A DNA stretch of 64,000 nt. Source: an uncultured Lachnospira sp. Its GTDB lineage: Bacteria > Bacillota > Clostridia > Lachnospirales > Lachnospiraceae. This document shows positions 25,205 through 34,037 of this stretch, piece by piece. The number at the start of each line of letters is the position of its first letter. Position 1 is the stretch's first letter. The notes beneath the pieces were generated by a model, which saw nothing but the letters and a program-made list of their open reading frames with translations, did not search any database and was not told the DNA's origin. The position numbers and the translations under genes are program-made. The DNA lies in NCBI GenBank assembly GCA_910585095.1, contig CAJUBU010000001.1:124001-188000 (forward strand). Reading direction: 5' to 3'.

Positions 25205-26323
25205 TTAGAAAACAATTAACAGTACAGCACCCACAAGCAACAAGAAACTTAACAGATTGCACCATGTCATTATTGAACTAGTATCCTGTATACCATTCAT
25301 CTGCCCATCAAAATATACAATATCCTTATTGATATAACTAGACTTTCCTTTTTGTATGCATTTACATACATACCCCATTTCGTTATCCAAGATAAGAATC
25401 TGAACCACACACTGCTTAAGAAAGGATGTGCCTTTATATGACGCAAATTTATTTATGAAAATCGCTGAAAGCATTATGTCACAAATCAGCCATAAAGGAA
25501 TAGTTAAAAACAGCCAAAGATTTAAGGTGATAATCATTGTTACTAACACTCCAAAAATCCCAATTAAAAAAAGAGAGGTTTTTCGGGGCATAATCTTCAT
25601 AACATAATCTGGATGTTTTTCCACAAGATAGTAGTTTGCCGCTCCATAATACCATAATCGACGAAACATTGCTTTTACAGGGGTCCATGTTTTTTTACTG
25701 TGATACACCAAACCATCTGCAGTACATTTAAATATGTAGCCCGCCTTTATCATCCTCAATCCAAGATCAACATCTTCTCCTCCCGGCTTATTTGGAAAAC
25801 TTCTATCAAAACCGTTTATCTCTTCAAACACTTTTTTTCTCATAGAACAATTAGCTGTTGGTGTCCATGGTACTGTATCCATCCATTTGGGAAAACTAAA
25901 ACATATAGTAAAAGGCGTTTTATCAACTGCTTGCCAGAACCACGTATCCTCTCCAACAAACTCTAAGTAGCCTGCGACACCCCCTACCTTTTCATCTGTA
26001 TATAATTTGTAGTGTTCATTGAGTAAATTCGGAGTTGCAATGCAATCTGAATCAAGAAAAACCACAATATCATACTGAGCTTCCCTTGCTCCAACATTTC
26101 TTTTTTCTGGAACAGATGGACCAAACTCTATCCTTCTGGCATCATATTTTTGGCACATCTCATTGATGATAAGAACGTCCTCTGTTTTGCTATCATCTAT
26201 AAGTAGCACTTCTGATAATTTATCAAAATTGTTTCTAGCCTCTTTCACGCTTGTAAGCAAATCCTCAAGAAGTTTAACTCTCCCCTTGGTTGCTATCACA
26301 ATACTTATTCCATTCAATTCCAT
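25205..26323 (-). CDS. Family 2 glycosyltransferase with C-terminal membrane helices
   Basis: About 372 residues. The GT-A domain shows ISIVIATKGRVKLLEDLL, VVFLDSDCIATPNLL (metal-binding DSD) and GGEDVDLGLRMIKAGY; then several hydrophobic segments (from about residue 245 to the end) anchor it in the membrane. The first in-frame codon is a GTG at 26332, but the ATG at 26323 is better spaced from AAGAAG. It is a close paralogue of the gene at 26338-27465, which ends just upstream. It probably adds sugar to a lipid-linked or membrane-bound acceptor, perhaps the prenylated product; the sugar is unknown. Confidence 0.87.
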   Translation of the reverse strand: MELNGISIVIATKGRVKLLEDLLTSVKEARNNFDKLSEVLLIDDSKTEDVLIINEMCQKYDARRIEFGPSVPEKRNVGAREAQYDIVVFLDSDCIATPNLLNEHYKLYTDEKVGGVAGYLEFVGEDTWFWQAVDKTPFTICFSFPKWMDTVPWTPTANCSMRKKVFEEINGFDRSFPNKPGGEDVDLGLRMIKAGYIFKCTADGLVYHSKKTWTPVKAMFRRLWYYGAANYYLVEKHPDYVMKIMPRKTSLFLIGIFGVLVTMIITLNLWLFLTIPLWLICDIMLSAIFINKFASYKGTSFLKQCVVQILILDNEMGYVCKCIQKGKSSYINKDIVYFDGQMNGIQDTSSIMTWCNLLSFLLLVGAVLLIVF

Positions 26324-26337
26324 ACAAGACACACTTC

Positions 26338-27465
26338 TTACTTAACGAAATATTGAAAATACACTATTCCAGCCATACACACAGCCAAAAATGACCATAT
26401 TAGCTTTTTGATTCTAAAAGCCTCATCTGCCATTCCAAACTTGATTTGAAACTTATTAAAAATCATTCCTTTGTATAAAGCTTCTAAAGAACCTTTTTTC
26501 AAACTACCTAACACCCTATAAAACTCGTATTGTAATTGAATTATCTGCGCGCCAAAATAGTATAACGGCAAACAAAAGCCCTTTCTTTTAACATCAACCA
26601 CATAGTCTATAAACCAATTAATAACAATCCATAAGATAACAATTATAAGTGGAAGACAATTTTTAGAGAACAATGACAAAATGCTCATAAACAAAAAAAC
26701 AATTATCTCCAGAATGTAGTTTTTGGGAATAATTTTCTTATATAATTCAGGATGGCGACTAACAATGAAGTTTTCCATTGTTCCCCATCGTTTTGCTCGA
26801 TCATGCACTGCCTTATAATTGTTCCATGTTTTTCGAGAATGATATGTAATGGCATTTGGAGCAGAACCTATCATATAACCAGCTTTGGTAATACGATATG
26901 TCATGTCAAGATCATCCCCTCCAAGTTTAAAGGGAAAATTTTCTTCAAACATTCCAATCTCCTCTAAAACGGATTTTTTAAAACAAACATTATTTCCAAT
27001 TGTCCAAGAATGAAAAGGATAGTTTTTTGCGAAAGAAAAGGAATTTACCAAACTAGTTCTTTCAAGCATTTTCCACCAAAACGTCCTTTTGCCTACAAAC
27101 TTTGTATAGCCTAATACACCTCCCAGTTTCACCTTATATAGGTTTTTATAGGTTTCGACATACTCATCCAAAAGTCCCTTTTCTACGATCACATCTGAGT
27201 CAATAAATAATATATAATCATATTTTGACAACCTAATGCCTTTGTTTCTTTTCTTTCTAACACTATCATCACCTTCAATATATATTGCATCATATTTTTT
27301 ACAGGATGATATAATACTGTCCTTTTCATTATCTGTACTACTATCAATAATCAGCACTTCTGTTTCACCTAACTGATATCTGTTTCTTTCTTCGTATAAC
27401 GATTTAAGCAATGATTCGACAAGGTCAGACCTATTCCATGTTGGGATAACAATACTAAAGTTCAT
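26338..27465 (-). CDS. Family 2 glycosyltransferase with C-terminal membrane helices (first gene of island)
   Basis: 375 residues, same architecture as its downstream neighbour: FSIVIPTWNRSDLVESLL, IIDSSTDNE, ILFIDSDVIVEKGLL (DSD), GGDDLDMTYRITKAGY, then about three or four membrane segments. GGAAAGA precedes the ATG. It is the first intact gene of the minus-strand island and starts next to transposase remnants, so the operon promoter should lie between 27466 and about 27530. Substrate unknown. Confidence 0.87.
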   Translation of the reverse strand: MNFSIVIPTWNRSDLVESLLKSLYEERNRYQLGETEVLIIDSSTDNEKDSIISSCKKYDAIYIEGDDSVRKKRNKGIRLSKYDYILFIDSDVIVEKGLLDEYVETYKNLYKVKLGGVLGYTKFVGKRTFWWKMLERTSLVNSFSFAKNYPFHSWTIGNNVCFKKSVLEEIGMFEENFPFKLGGDDLDMTYRITKAGYMIGSAPNAITYHSRKTWNNYKAVHDRAKRWGTMENFIVSRHPELYKKIIPKNYILEIIVFLFMSILSLFSKNCLPLIIVILWIVINWFIDYVVDVKRKGFCLPLYYFGAQIIQLQYEFYRVLGSLKKGSLEALYKGMIFNKFQIKFGMADEAFRIKKLIWSFLAVCMAGIVYFQYFVK

Positions 27466-27529
27466 GCTATTTATCTTTCCTCTCTTCGTTTTTCATGCAG
27501 CCAATCTTTTAATTAGGGATAAGACATAT

Positions 27530-28200
27530 TTATGCGGATTATGACAAACGTCTGAAAGCTTACAAAATTTAATACATTCTTAATCATGACTATAGCATTA
27601 ACATCAGTGTTGAGAAAATGTACCAACTGATTCACAGCATGAAACTTTCTAAAATTTCAACTGCAAAACCCAAATCTGGTTGCCACCACATGGATAATGG
27701 TAAATACATCAACCACCTGCGGCAGCAGTTTTCTCAGGATGCTCCAAATCTCATCTAAGTAATGATATTGCTTACCTGAAAGCCAGTAAAAAATGGTATT
27801 ATCTATGTGTTATAATTGACTTGTTCTCAAAAAAAGTTGTCTCATGGAATCTATCCAGCAAAGTAAATGCTAATCTTATCATAACAATTTTCCCAAAGGC
27901 TTATAAAAACAGGAATGCTCCCTATAGGCTTTTGTTACATTCTAAGCGTGGAGCATAATATACTGCATTTGCATTCCATAAACTTTTGGATTCACTGAAT
28001 GTGGTGCAATCTTTTTCCAAGAAAGGATACCCTTTCGATAATACTGTCTGTGAGCACTTTTTTAAGTACTTAAAGTGAAAGAAACCAATCGAAAAACATA
28101 CCATACTTTTAATGAACTATATCCATCTATTTTTAAGTACATTGAAAGGTTACAATTCCTGACAATCTCACGGTTCTCTTGACTATTTAACACAAATAAA
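27530..28200 (+). mobile_element. Degenerate IS3-family insertion sequence (orfB remnant)
   Basis: Plus-strand translation, ignoring several stops and shifts, yields IS3-type integrase segments: VNDIAYLKASKKWYYLCVII followed by DLFSKKVVSWNLSS, then KGYPFDNTVCEHFFKYLK containing the final catalytic glutamate. Multiple in-frame stops show it is inactive. It marks the upstream edge of the biosynthetic island. Confidence 0.6.
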
Positions 28201-28767
28201 ATCCGCTTATTGGAGATAAATTTAATTCTGTTCTCAATAAAAAAATTTACAAAAATATGGCTACTCTATTTACTATAGTTCAATATTACAACAAATTACT
28301 TTAACATGTTTTTATATTATGAACTATAATGTCGATTTTGTCAATATTATGTCGAATATTTTTCATTAATTTTGCATTTTTGGTCTTTTTTTGATAATTT
28401 TCTTTTCTTTTTGAAGTAACAAAGAAAATACAGGTTATTTAATTGTTATTAGTACACTTTGTAACTAACTATTTGCATTGCTATTATCGTATAGCGTTGT
28501 TCCACCATCCACTTCTGTTGTCGTTTTCTCTGCTACCGTTGCCATGCCTACCTACACTATGACAAGGTCACTGAAGAACATATAGTTTTTATTTTAATTC
28601 TTTCAAAATAGTAAAGTCCACCAATTTTGACTTACTCTAGTGGATTTTTATTCTTCTTATCTTTTTTCTTTTATCAAGATATTTATATATTTCCAAATGA
28701 CCAGCTTTACATTGATACATTCCACCATCTTTTACTGTTTCAATTTTTATTCCAGCCTTCCTGCTTT
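28201..28767. other. Gene-poor stretch between transposase remnants
   Basis: No convincing gene. It holds one copy of a 60-bp repeat (28224-28285), a possible 26-codon minus-strand ORF at 28465-28545 (MATVAEKTTTEVDGGTTLYD, weak support), and a small hairpin with a T-rich 3' side at about 28616-28650 (TCCAC/GTGGA, then ATTTTTATT on the plus strand). Confidence 0.4.
28224..28285 (+). repeat. 60-bp imperfect direct repeat, copy 1
   Basis: Begins TTAATTCTGTTCTCAATAAA and matches 31258-31320 with only a few differences along about 60 bases. The copies lie about 3 kb apart and bracket the IS1182-like fragment, the IS3 derivative and most of the second small-gene cluster. Confidence 0.65.
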
Positions 28768-29034
28768 TCAAATTAATTCAAGTAATTCTTTATCATGTGT
28801 TTTTTCATCATTAGTTATAGTAGCTACTGTAATAATTTGTTCTTCTTTCACAGCAATATGTGTTTTATGTTCAACTCTGGCATCTTCATCTTTTAAATTT
28901 TTAAAATAGTCCTTATCATCTGTTGTTGCTTCTTCTAATAGATTCAACTTTCTCTGTACTTTAAGATAACTGCATAGTTCTTCATTTCCTTTAATGATAA
29001 AAATAAGTTGCTCACAATACTCCTCTTCTACCAC
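28768..29034 (-). pseudogene. IS1182-type transposase fragment
   Basis: An 88-residue fragment. The segment KDYFKNLKDEDARVEHKTHI followed by EEQIITVATITNDEKTHDKE matches the central region of IS1182-family DDE transposases, where DPDARVGxK and EERIITA-type motifs are typical. The flanking N- and C-terminal parts of the transposase are absent, so this is a relic. Confidence 0.55.
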
Positions 29035-29127
29035 ATGATGGTTTCAGAAAGAATACAACCACAGTCTTTTTGTATATTTGTTAACCAGTTAGATATCGCA
29101 TAATGGTTTATTTAGAACAAAGTGAAG

Positions 29128-29842
29128 TGAACCCCATTTGTTAGACAAATAAAATTCTAATGAAGGGGGATTTTTTATGCTATCAGGAAAAAAGATGTAT
29201 TCAACACAATTAAAATTAGAAATAAAGATATTTACAGGAGAATATTGGTGTTAAACAATTGGCAGAAGAATATCATATTCATAAAGGTGATATTCAAAAA
29301 TGGAGAGACGCTTGCAGATGCCCCTAATCAAAAATGCACAACAGATATAACAGAGTTTTTTTTGTTTGGAACAAAACTATATCTATCTCCCATTCTTGAT
29401 ATGTATAATGGTGAAATTATTAATTATAACATAAATGAACATTCTGTATTAAATCAGGTGTTAGATATGATAGATAAAGCATTTTTAAAGATTCCAGATA
29501 ATACAAACCTTATTTTTCATTCTGAACAAGGCTGGCAATACCAACATCAACAGTATCAAAAATGTTTGAAGAAAAAAGGGATTTGTCAGAGCATGTCCCG
29601 AAAGGGGAACTGTCTTGACAATTCTATCATAGAGAATTTTTTTGCATTATTCAAATCCTAACTTTTGTATATACGAAAATTTCGTTCTATGGGGGAATTT
29701 CGTATTAAATTAGAAAGATATATTGGTTACTATAATAACAAACACATTAAGAGCAAACTAAAAGGATTGAGTCCTATTGGATACAGACTTCAATCCTCAT
29801 CAGTTACTTAATTATCTAATTTTGTCTAACTTTTTGGGGTCA
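29128..29842 (+). mobile_element. Internally deleted IS3-family (IS150-like) element with both inverted repeats
   Basis: Left end TGAACCCCATTTGTTAGACA and right end (reverse complement) TGACCCCAAAAAGTTAGACA form matching terminal inverted repeats. The length is 715 bp, about half of a normal IS150-type element. The orfA start is present at 29177 but is frame-broken after about 25 codons; the 5' half of orfB is missing. Confidence 0.75.
29177..29810 (+). pseudogene. Remnant IS3 transposase (orfA fragment fused to orfB 3' part)
   Basis: After the orfA start (MLSGKKMYSTQLKLEIKIFT) the reading frame shifts; IGVKQLAEEYHIHKGDIQKW, a helix-turn-helix piece, follows in another frame. The orfB C-terminal half (29245-29661 frame) retains TDITEF, FHSEQGWQYQHQQY and NSIIENFFALFKS. 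The second acidic motif reads HSEQG where IS3 transposases normally have HSDQG. A stop after FKS precedes the usual end, RLERYIGYYNNKHIKSKLKG in a shifted frame. Inactive. Confidence 0.7.
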
Positions 29843-29844
29843 GA

Positions 29845-30117
29845 TCACCTTTCACCATCAACATCTGCAAATACATCATAAACCTTGCCGCTTTGGATAT
29901 AGCCATTGTCAATTTCTATCTGATATTCCAAGTCACCACAAACAATAAATGAAACATAAATTGTTTTTGTTCCCTTTTGCACAGTGCCAAGAATTGAAAC
30001 AAATTTTGTTCGTTCAATACACCTACCTTCAAAACGTGCCAACACAAGCCCCTTTCTTGCTGATATTACGTAAAGTTCCTCATTTGTTGCTGGAATTATA
30101 TTTATAATTCTATCCAT
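29845..30117 (-). CDS. Small hypothetical protein, 3' end abutting the IS3 element
   Basis: 90 residues, beta-rich in appearance (ATNEELYVISARKGLVLARF), function unknown. AAAGGGA precedes the ATG. Its stop lies only 3 bases outside the right inverted repeat of the IS3 derivative, so the natural C-terminus may have been cut by that insertion. It is part of the second small-gene cluster. Confidence 0.5.
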   Translation of the reverse strand: MDRIINIIPATNEELYVISARKGLVLARFEGRCIERTKFVSILGTVQKGTKTIYVSFIVCGDLEYQIEIDNGYIQSGKVYDVFADVDGER

Positions 30118-30157
30118 TTATATAATCCCTTTCTATTTATTTTACCATCTGCAAATA

Positions 30158-30576
30158 CTAACATATTTTCATTAATTTTTTTATCATTTCAATATCCTCA
30201 ATCCTAAACTCCCATTCATTTTTATAGAGGTCTACGGATTCTTCTAATAACTTATCAAACTTAATTCTTTTGTAACTTCCAATATTTTTCTCAATCTCAC
30301 AATATATTTCATATCTATCTATAGATTTAAAAATTTCATTTGTAATTCCTGTTGCCATTTCTGGGTCAAAACACAATACTACCCTACCAAAATATAACGA
30401 TTTTTCACATTATATCCGTTCGGATTTCTTGATTTAAATGTTATGGAATATTGCACAATATTAATCTTTAAATTACATTTGGCAAATAACATTCTACGTC
30501 CGTTAGATAAAATAAACACCTCACCATTTTCTGGTTGAAGTGTAGCTATAACATCTTCTATTGTTTTATGATACAT
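30158..30576 (-). pseudogene. Frameshifted 139-residue gene of unknown family
   Basis: Two abutting open frames (30379-30576 and 30158-30376) join into one protein if one base is restored in a GGG run near 30383: the first ends NVKNRYILVG and the second continues VVLCFDPEMATGIT, a natural beta strand. The homologous remnant at 5974-6185 carries parts of both frames in the same order, which supports a single ancestral gene. N-terminal text: MYHKTIEDVIATLQPENGEV. Function unknown. Confidence 0.5.
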
Positions 30577-30611
30577 TTTTCATATCTTCAAAAATTAATT
30601 TTAAAACAGCA

Positions 30612-30638
30612 CAAAAAAACAGCTTCATACAGAAGCTG
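30612..30638 (-). terminator. Rho-independent terminator (minus strand)
   Basis: Stem CAGCTTC/GAAGCTG with a 5-base loop, followed on the minus strand by seven consecutive T. It terminates the transcript of the small gene at 30677-30820. Confidence 0.8.
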
Positions 30639-30676
30639 CTTAATTACACTACATTCAAACACTATACTCAAATAAA

Positions 30677-30820
30677 TCAGTCATTCATAACACTACTTTT
30701 TCGTGCTTCTTCTTCAAGCCTTGCTATTTCTCTTTTAAGTTCTTCTTTACTCATTTTCTGTATATACTCAGGTATAATAACTCTGTTATCCAAAATATAT
30801 GATTCAATCTCTTTTTTCAT
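30677..30820 (-). CDS. 47-residue coiled-coil-like protein (paralogue of 5415-5570)
   Basis: Starts MKKEIESYILDNRVIIPEYI and continues with a KMSKEELKREIARLEEEA helix. Strong site GAGAGG 7 bases before the ATG. The upstream (frameshifted) gene ends about 15 bp before. It is followed by a clear terminator. It is the better preserved relative of the protein at 5415-5570, and conservation across both clusters argues that it is a real protein. Function unknown. Confidence 0.55.
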   Translation of the reverse strand: MKKEIESYILDNRVIIPEYIQKMSKEELKREIARLEEEARKSSVMND

Positions 30821-30834
30821 AATTTTACCTCTCA

Positions 30835-31189
30835 ATAATCAATAGCATAGTTCTCTTTAAACTTCTTTAGTATTCTAATCTGTGCTTCATATTCTAAATA
30901 TCCTTCTTTTATAAGTTCTTGAATATACATAGAATACAACTTTTCACTTATTTCTCTATAAGATATATATTGAAAAATGTTTCCATCTGTTATAACAAAT
31001 TATAATTGCAACTTCATAACTATTATGAAATACAGAATTAAAATTTTGTTCTATCTCTAGTTGTTCACTTATTGTTTTCCATTGCTTAATACATTCTGTT
31101 AAAATCAAACACCATGTATTCTCTGTATAGGTAGATGGTTCTGTTGAACGACTTTCATTAAATTTTTTATTATATTCATCAACCAGCAT
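30835..31189 (-). pseudogene. Frameshifted gene of unknown family (paralogue of 5803-5973)
   Basis: The first frame (31189-30956) gives 77 residues from MLVDEYNKKFNESRSTEPST to WKHFSIYIL; one base shift later the text continues SYREISEKLYSMYIQELIKE and ends KENYAIDY-stop at 30835. The remnant at 5803-5973 matches both parts, so the intact protein was about 118 residues. The alternative is two overlapping genes. Confidence 0.45.
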
Positions 31190-31257
31190 CGAAAATCTCG
31201 ATAATGTTTTTTTCTTTATCTGAAAGCATTTTTAAAAAATCAGATTGGGAACAGATT

Positions 31258-31320
31258 TAATTCTATTCTCAATAAAAAAATTTACAAAAATGTGTCTACT
31301 CTATTGACTATAGTCCATAA
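31258..31320 (+). repeat. 60-bp imperfect direct repeat, copy 2
   Basis: Begins TTAATTCTATTCTCAATAAA; partner of 28224-28285. Immediately downstream is an IS4-type transposase fragment, so the repeat may be the end of an element or the scar of a recombination event. Confidence 0.65.
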
Positions 31321-31331
31321 CAGATGATACC

Positions 31332-31784
31332 TTGTTTTGTGCAAGGTGGATGGTTGTCATTACATCTTTAGGGGCACAATATTGTGGTGAAGAAATTTTA
31401 CATCTGTACAGAAGTCGCTGGCAAGTAGAACTTTTGTTTAAACGGTTGAAACAGAATTTTTTTATTACTTTTTTAAAAGAAGGAAATACAAACTATGCAG
31501 AAACACAAGTCCTTTTGTGGCTTATCATATGGGCAATATCAGAACGGCAACTGTTTCTGGCAGAATGTTTCCTTGCTGAAAAAGGGAAAACTGTAAACGG
31601 TTGTGTTTATGAAAAATGTAAAATTTCTTTTTTGCAGATAAAGGAAATTTTATGTCTGCCATGGGGACAATTTATAAATTTTAAAGATAAAAAATATTCA
31701 CGTTATTTATCAAGAAAAAAACAATACCGAAATAATCAGAATGATGAATTCCATACAACAATTTTACCAGGATTGCTTGCTTAA
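31332..31784 (+). pseudogene. IS4-family transposase C-terminal fragment
   Basis: 150 residues. YRSRWQVELLFKRLKQNFFI is the typical conserved C-terminal signature (Y-(2)-R-(3)-E-(6)-K) of IS4-type DDE transposases. The N-terminal two thirds with the first catalytic aspartates are missing, and there is no ribosome site at the apparent start. Relic. Confidence 0.65.
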
Positions 31785-31900
31785 GTTCGCACTTATGGCA
31801 CCACCTCCCCTCTTTTGTTAAAAAAGTTGGGAGGCTACCACCTTGTAACACGATTATTCCATGTCGATACTATAACACAATATTTTCCATATGACAATTT

Positions 31901-31923
31901 AAAAAATAGCTTCATACAAAAGT
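31901..31923 (-). terminator. Degenerate terminator hairpin (minus strand)
   Basis: On the minus strand AATAACTT and AAGCTATT pair imperfectly, followed by TTTTTT. It resembles the terminator at 30612-30638 in sequence and position, supporting common ancestry of the two small-gene blocks. Confidence 0.4.
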
Positions 31924-31968
31924 TATTTAATCTTACTATCATACAAATCTACACTACTCTCAAACAAA

Positions 31969-32154
31969 CTATGGTGCCTTTTCTTTTGTCATTTTTCCGT
32001 TAATAAAATCCCATAATATTTTTTCTGACTGCTCTTTTTCTTCATTGGATAACTCGCGGCTTTCTCCTATAGGTACAAACTTCGGAATATCAGCTTTTAT
32101 CATTTTCTCTTTATCCTCTTTAGACAATCCTTTATATATATCCTCATATGACAT
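31969..32154 (-). CDS. Small hypothetical protein
   Basis: 61 charged residues beginning MSYEDIYKGLSKEDKEKMIK, function unknown. GAGG lies at good distance (GAGGTATAGAAT before ATG). It starts 3 bp after the stop of 32158-32352, so the two are probably coupled. It is part of the second small-gene cluster. Confidence 0.55.
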   Translation of the reverse strand: MSYEDIYKGLSKEDKEKMIKADIPKFVPIGESRELSNEEKEQSEKILWDFINGKMTKEKAP

Positions 32155-32157
32155 ATT

Positions 32158-32352
32158 CTATACCTCTTTCATAAGTATGTACCAAACACCATCAACTTGT
32201 ACTTTGTTTAAAATTTCAAATATACTATTTCGTTCATATACAACTTCTTGCTCGTCCAATCCAATCTTACTTATATCTCTACCTTTTTGTGAATTTTGAA
32301 TAAAAATTTTTATTTCTGCCATTTCACTACAATTATCCAATTTTGACATACT
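32158..32352 (-). CDS. Small hypothetical protein (start uncertain)
   Basis: The frame is open to 32415. Possible starts are 32367, 32352 and 32331; none has an ideal ribosome site, and I show 32352 (TTGGAGT immediately upstream). The conserved-looking part is MAEIKIFIQNSQKGRDISKI to VQVDGVWYILMKEV, beta-rich. Function unknown; coupled to the downstream 61-residue gene. Confidence 0.4.
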   Translation of the reverse strand, partial: SMSKLDNCSEMAEIKIFIQNSQKGRDISKIGLDEQEVVYERNSIFEILNKVQVDGVWYILMKEV

Positions 32353-32406
32353 CCAATATTTTAACATGGAGGCTTTTTTACTTAAAGCTAAAGCTATCTG
32401 GGAACT

Positions 32407-32430
32407 CACCTGCATAGCAGGTGGTTTTAT
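32407..32430 (+). terminator. Hairpin with T-tract, plus strand
   Basis: CACCTGC-ATA-GCAGGTG followed by GTTTTATT. A compact rho-independent terminator on the plus strand upstream of the integrase; it may insulate the integrase from read-through. Confidence 0.55.
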
Positions 32431-32448
32431 TGATTGTTAAACCAATCT

Positions 32449-32478
32449 AAACCCCTGACCATTTAATAGTCAGGGGTT
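32449..32478. other. Strong 10-bp inverted repeat upstream of integrase
   Basis: AACCCCTGAC and GTCAGGGGTT flank a 9-base spacer, about 100 bp before the integrase start. It could be a terminator, an arm-type binding site for the integrase, or an operator. Confidence 0.45.
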
Positions 32479-32574
32479 GTTAATACCCAAATCAAAGGGA
32501 TAAATGATTTGGAATATACATTTTAATTATATCATTTATTCCCCAAAATAGCAATTAGAAAGGAATGAATAACA

Positions 32575-33915
32575 ATGAAAGGTGGAACACGCAAAAAAGG
32601 TAATAAATGGTATTATTATTTTGATGCAGGAAAAGAACAAAAGAAAGATAAAAATGGGCAGTTTCTATATGATGAATTAGGTAATCCCATATATAAACGC
32701 AACAAAATTGAAAGGGTTGGCGGTAATACCAAAAAAGAAGCCGAAGCAGCACTTTCAAAAGCACTAAATGAATATAATCATGCTGGGCAGATATTTGAAC
32801 CATCTGAAATTAGTGTTTCTGATTATCTTGACTTTTGGTTTGATAATTACTGCAAGATGAATCTAAAATATAATACTCAAGTTGGATACTTACAAATCAT
32901 TAACAAGCATTTAAAACCTGCTTTTGGATTATATAAACTAAAAGCCCTAAACAGTGCCAGCATTCAAGAATATGCAAACGATTTAAAGTTAAAGGGATTT
33001 GCAAAAAATTCAGTTGTTGGTATCATCTCAACACTTTCAGGTGCTTTAAATTATGCAGTTGAACCGCTGCATTATATTCAAATGAATCCTTGTAATCATA
33101 TCAAATATCCTAAATATACGAATGATACAAAAAAAGAAACTCGATATATTATTGACCCTGATGATTTCTCACGCATTATAGACCGTTTCCCTTCTACTTC
33201 ACCGTTTTTCATTCCTCTGATGATTGGATATTATACAGGACTGCGAATTAGCGAAACCTTTGCTCTAACTTGGAATGATATTGACCTCAAAAACCGCACT
33301 ATAACCGTTAATAAAATCACTGTAAAACGTAATTTTGGAATCGATGTAAGAAAAGCTGTTACAATAAAGGGTAAAAAAGAAGAAAAATCATCTTGGTACT
33401 TTGGCACACCCAAAACTTCTACTTCAAATAGGACTGTCAAATTTGGTGATACCTTGTATAAAGCGCTTAAAAATGCGAAACGTCAAAAAAATATGAATCG
33501 TATGAAATATGGTGAATATTATACAGAACACTATTTGAAACAAGAAATTGATGAAAAAGGAGAACCAATGCAACGCATTATTCCTGCTTCAAGAGCATTA
33601 CAATGCGCATTGCCTTTTGCTGATATGGTTTGTGTACGTGAAAATGGCGAATATGTATCAACTGATTCTTTCAAATATTGTGCAAGGATAATACATTATG
33701 AATTAAGACTTGCCTTTAATTATCATTCATTAAGACATACCCATGCAACATACTTGATAGAATCCGGTGCAAACATCAAAGATGTTCAGGAACGCTTAGG
33801 ACATACGAATATTGAAACCACCATGAACACCTATGTTCACAATACCGAACAATTACAGAATCAAACGGTAGATATTTTTGAAAAAACAGTAGAAGCAAAA
33901 AGAAAACAAGCATAA
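32575..33915 (+). CDS. int: Tyrosine recombinase / site-specific integrase
   Basis: 446 residues, apparently intact. An N-terminal arm-binding region (MKGGTRKKGNKWYYYFDAGK) is followed by a SAM-like core-binding domain (about 80-170) and the catalytic domain with arginine in GYYTGLRISETFAL, HSLRHTHATYL (His-x2-Arg), LGH and the nucleophile tyrosine in TMNTYVHN. The type is that of Tn916- and phage-like integrases of Firmicutes. AAAGGA precedes the ATG. It is the only intact mobility gene near the island; no excisionase, replication or conjugation gene is seen. Its 3' end faces the 3' end of rlmD, a plausible integration flank. Confidence 0.92.
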   Translation: MKGGTRKKGNKWYYYFDAGKEQKKDKNGQFLYDELGNPIYKRNKIERVGGNTKKEAEAALSKALNEYNHAGQIFEPSEISVSDYLDFWFDNYCKMNLKYNTQVGYLQIINKHLKPAFGLYKLKALNSASIQEYANDLKLKGFAKNSVVGIISTLSGALNYAVEPLHYIQMNPCNHIKYPKYTNDTKKETRYIIDPDDFSRIIDRFPSTSPFFIPLMIGYYTGLRISETFALTWNDIDLKNRTITVNKITVKRNFGIDVRKAVTIKGKKEEKSSWYFGTPKTSTSNRTVKFGDTLYKALKNAKRQKNMNRMKYGEYYTEHYLKQEIDEKGEPMQRIIPASRALQCALPFADMVCVRENGEYVSTDSFKYCARIIHYELRLAFNYHSLRHTHATYLIESGANIKDVQERLGHTNIETTMNTYVHNTEQLQNQTVDIFEKTVEAKRKQA

Positions 33916-33943
33916 AAAATAAAAACTGGGGGTTGAAACAAAA

Positions 33944-33967
33944 GAGACTGTCCTTTAGGACCGTCTC
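33944..33967. terminator. Hairpin after integrase
   Basis: GAGACTGTCC-TTTA-GGACCGTCTC, a 10-bp stem with one mismatch, 28 bp past the integrase stop. No T-tract directly follows; it may be part of a tandem terminator with 34038-34062 or a remnant of an attachment site. Confidence 0.4.
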
Positions 33968-34037
33968 CACAAAGTTCAATGTGTTCAATCCCTTTTCTTT
34001 ATTTCAAAGCAAAATCAAGTTCAATGGTGGCAAACGG

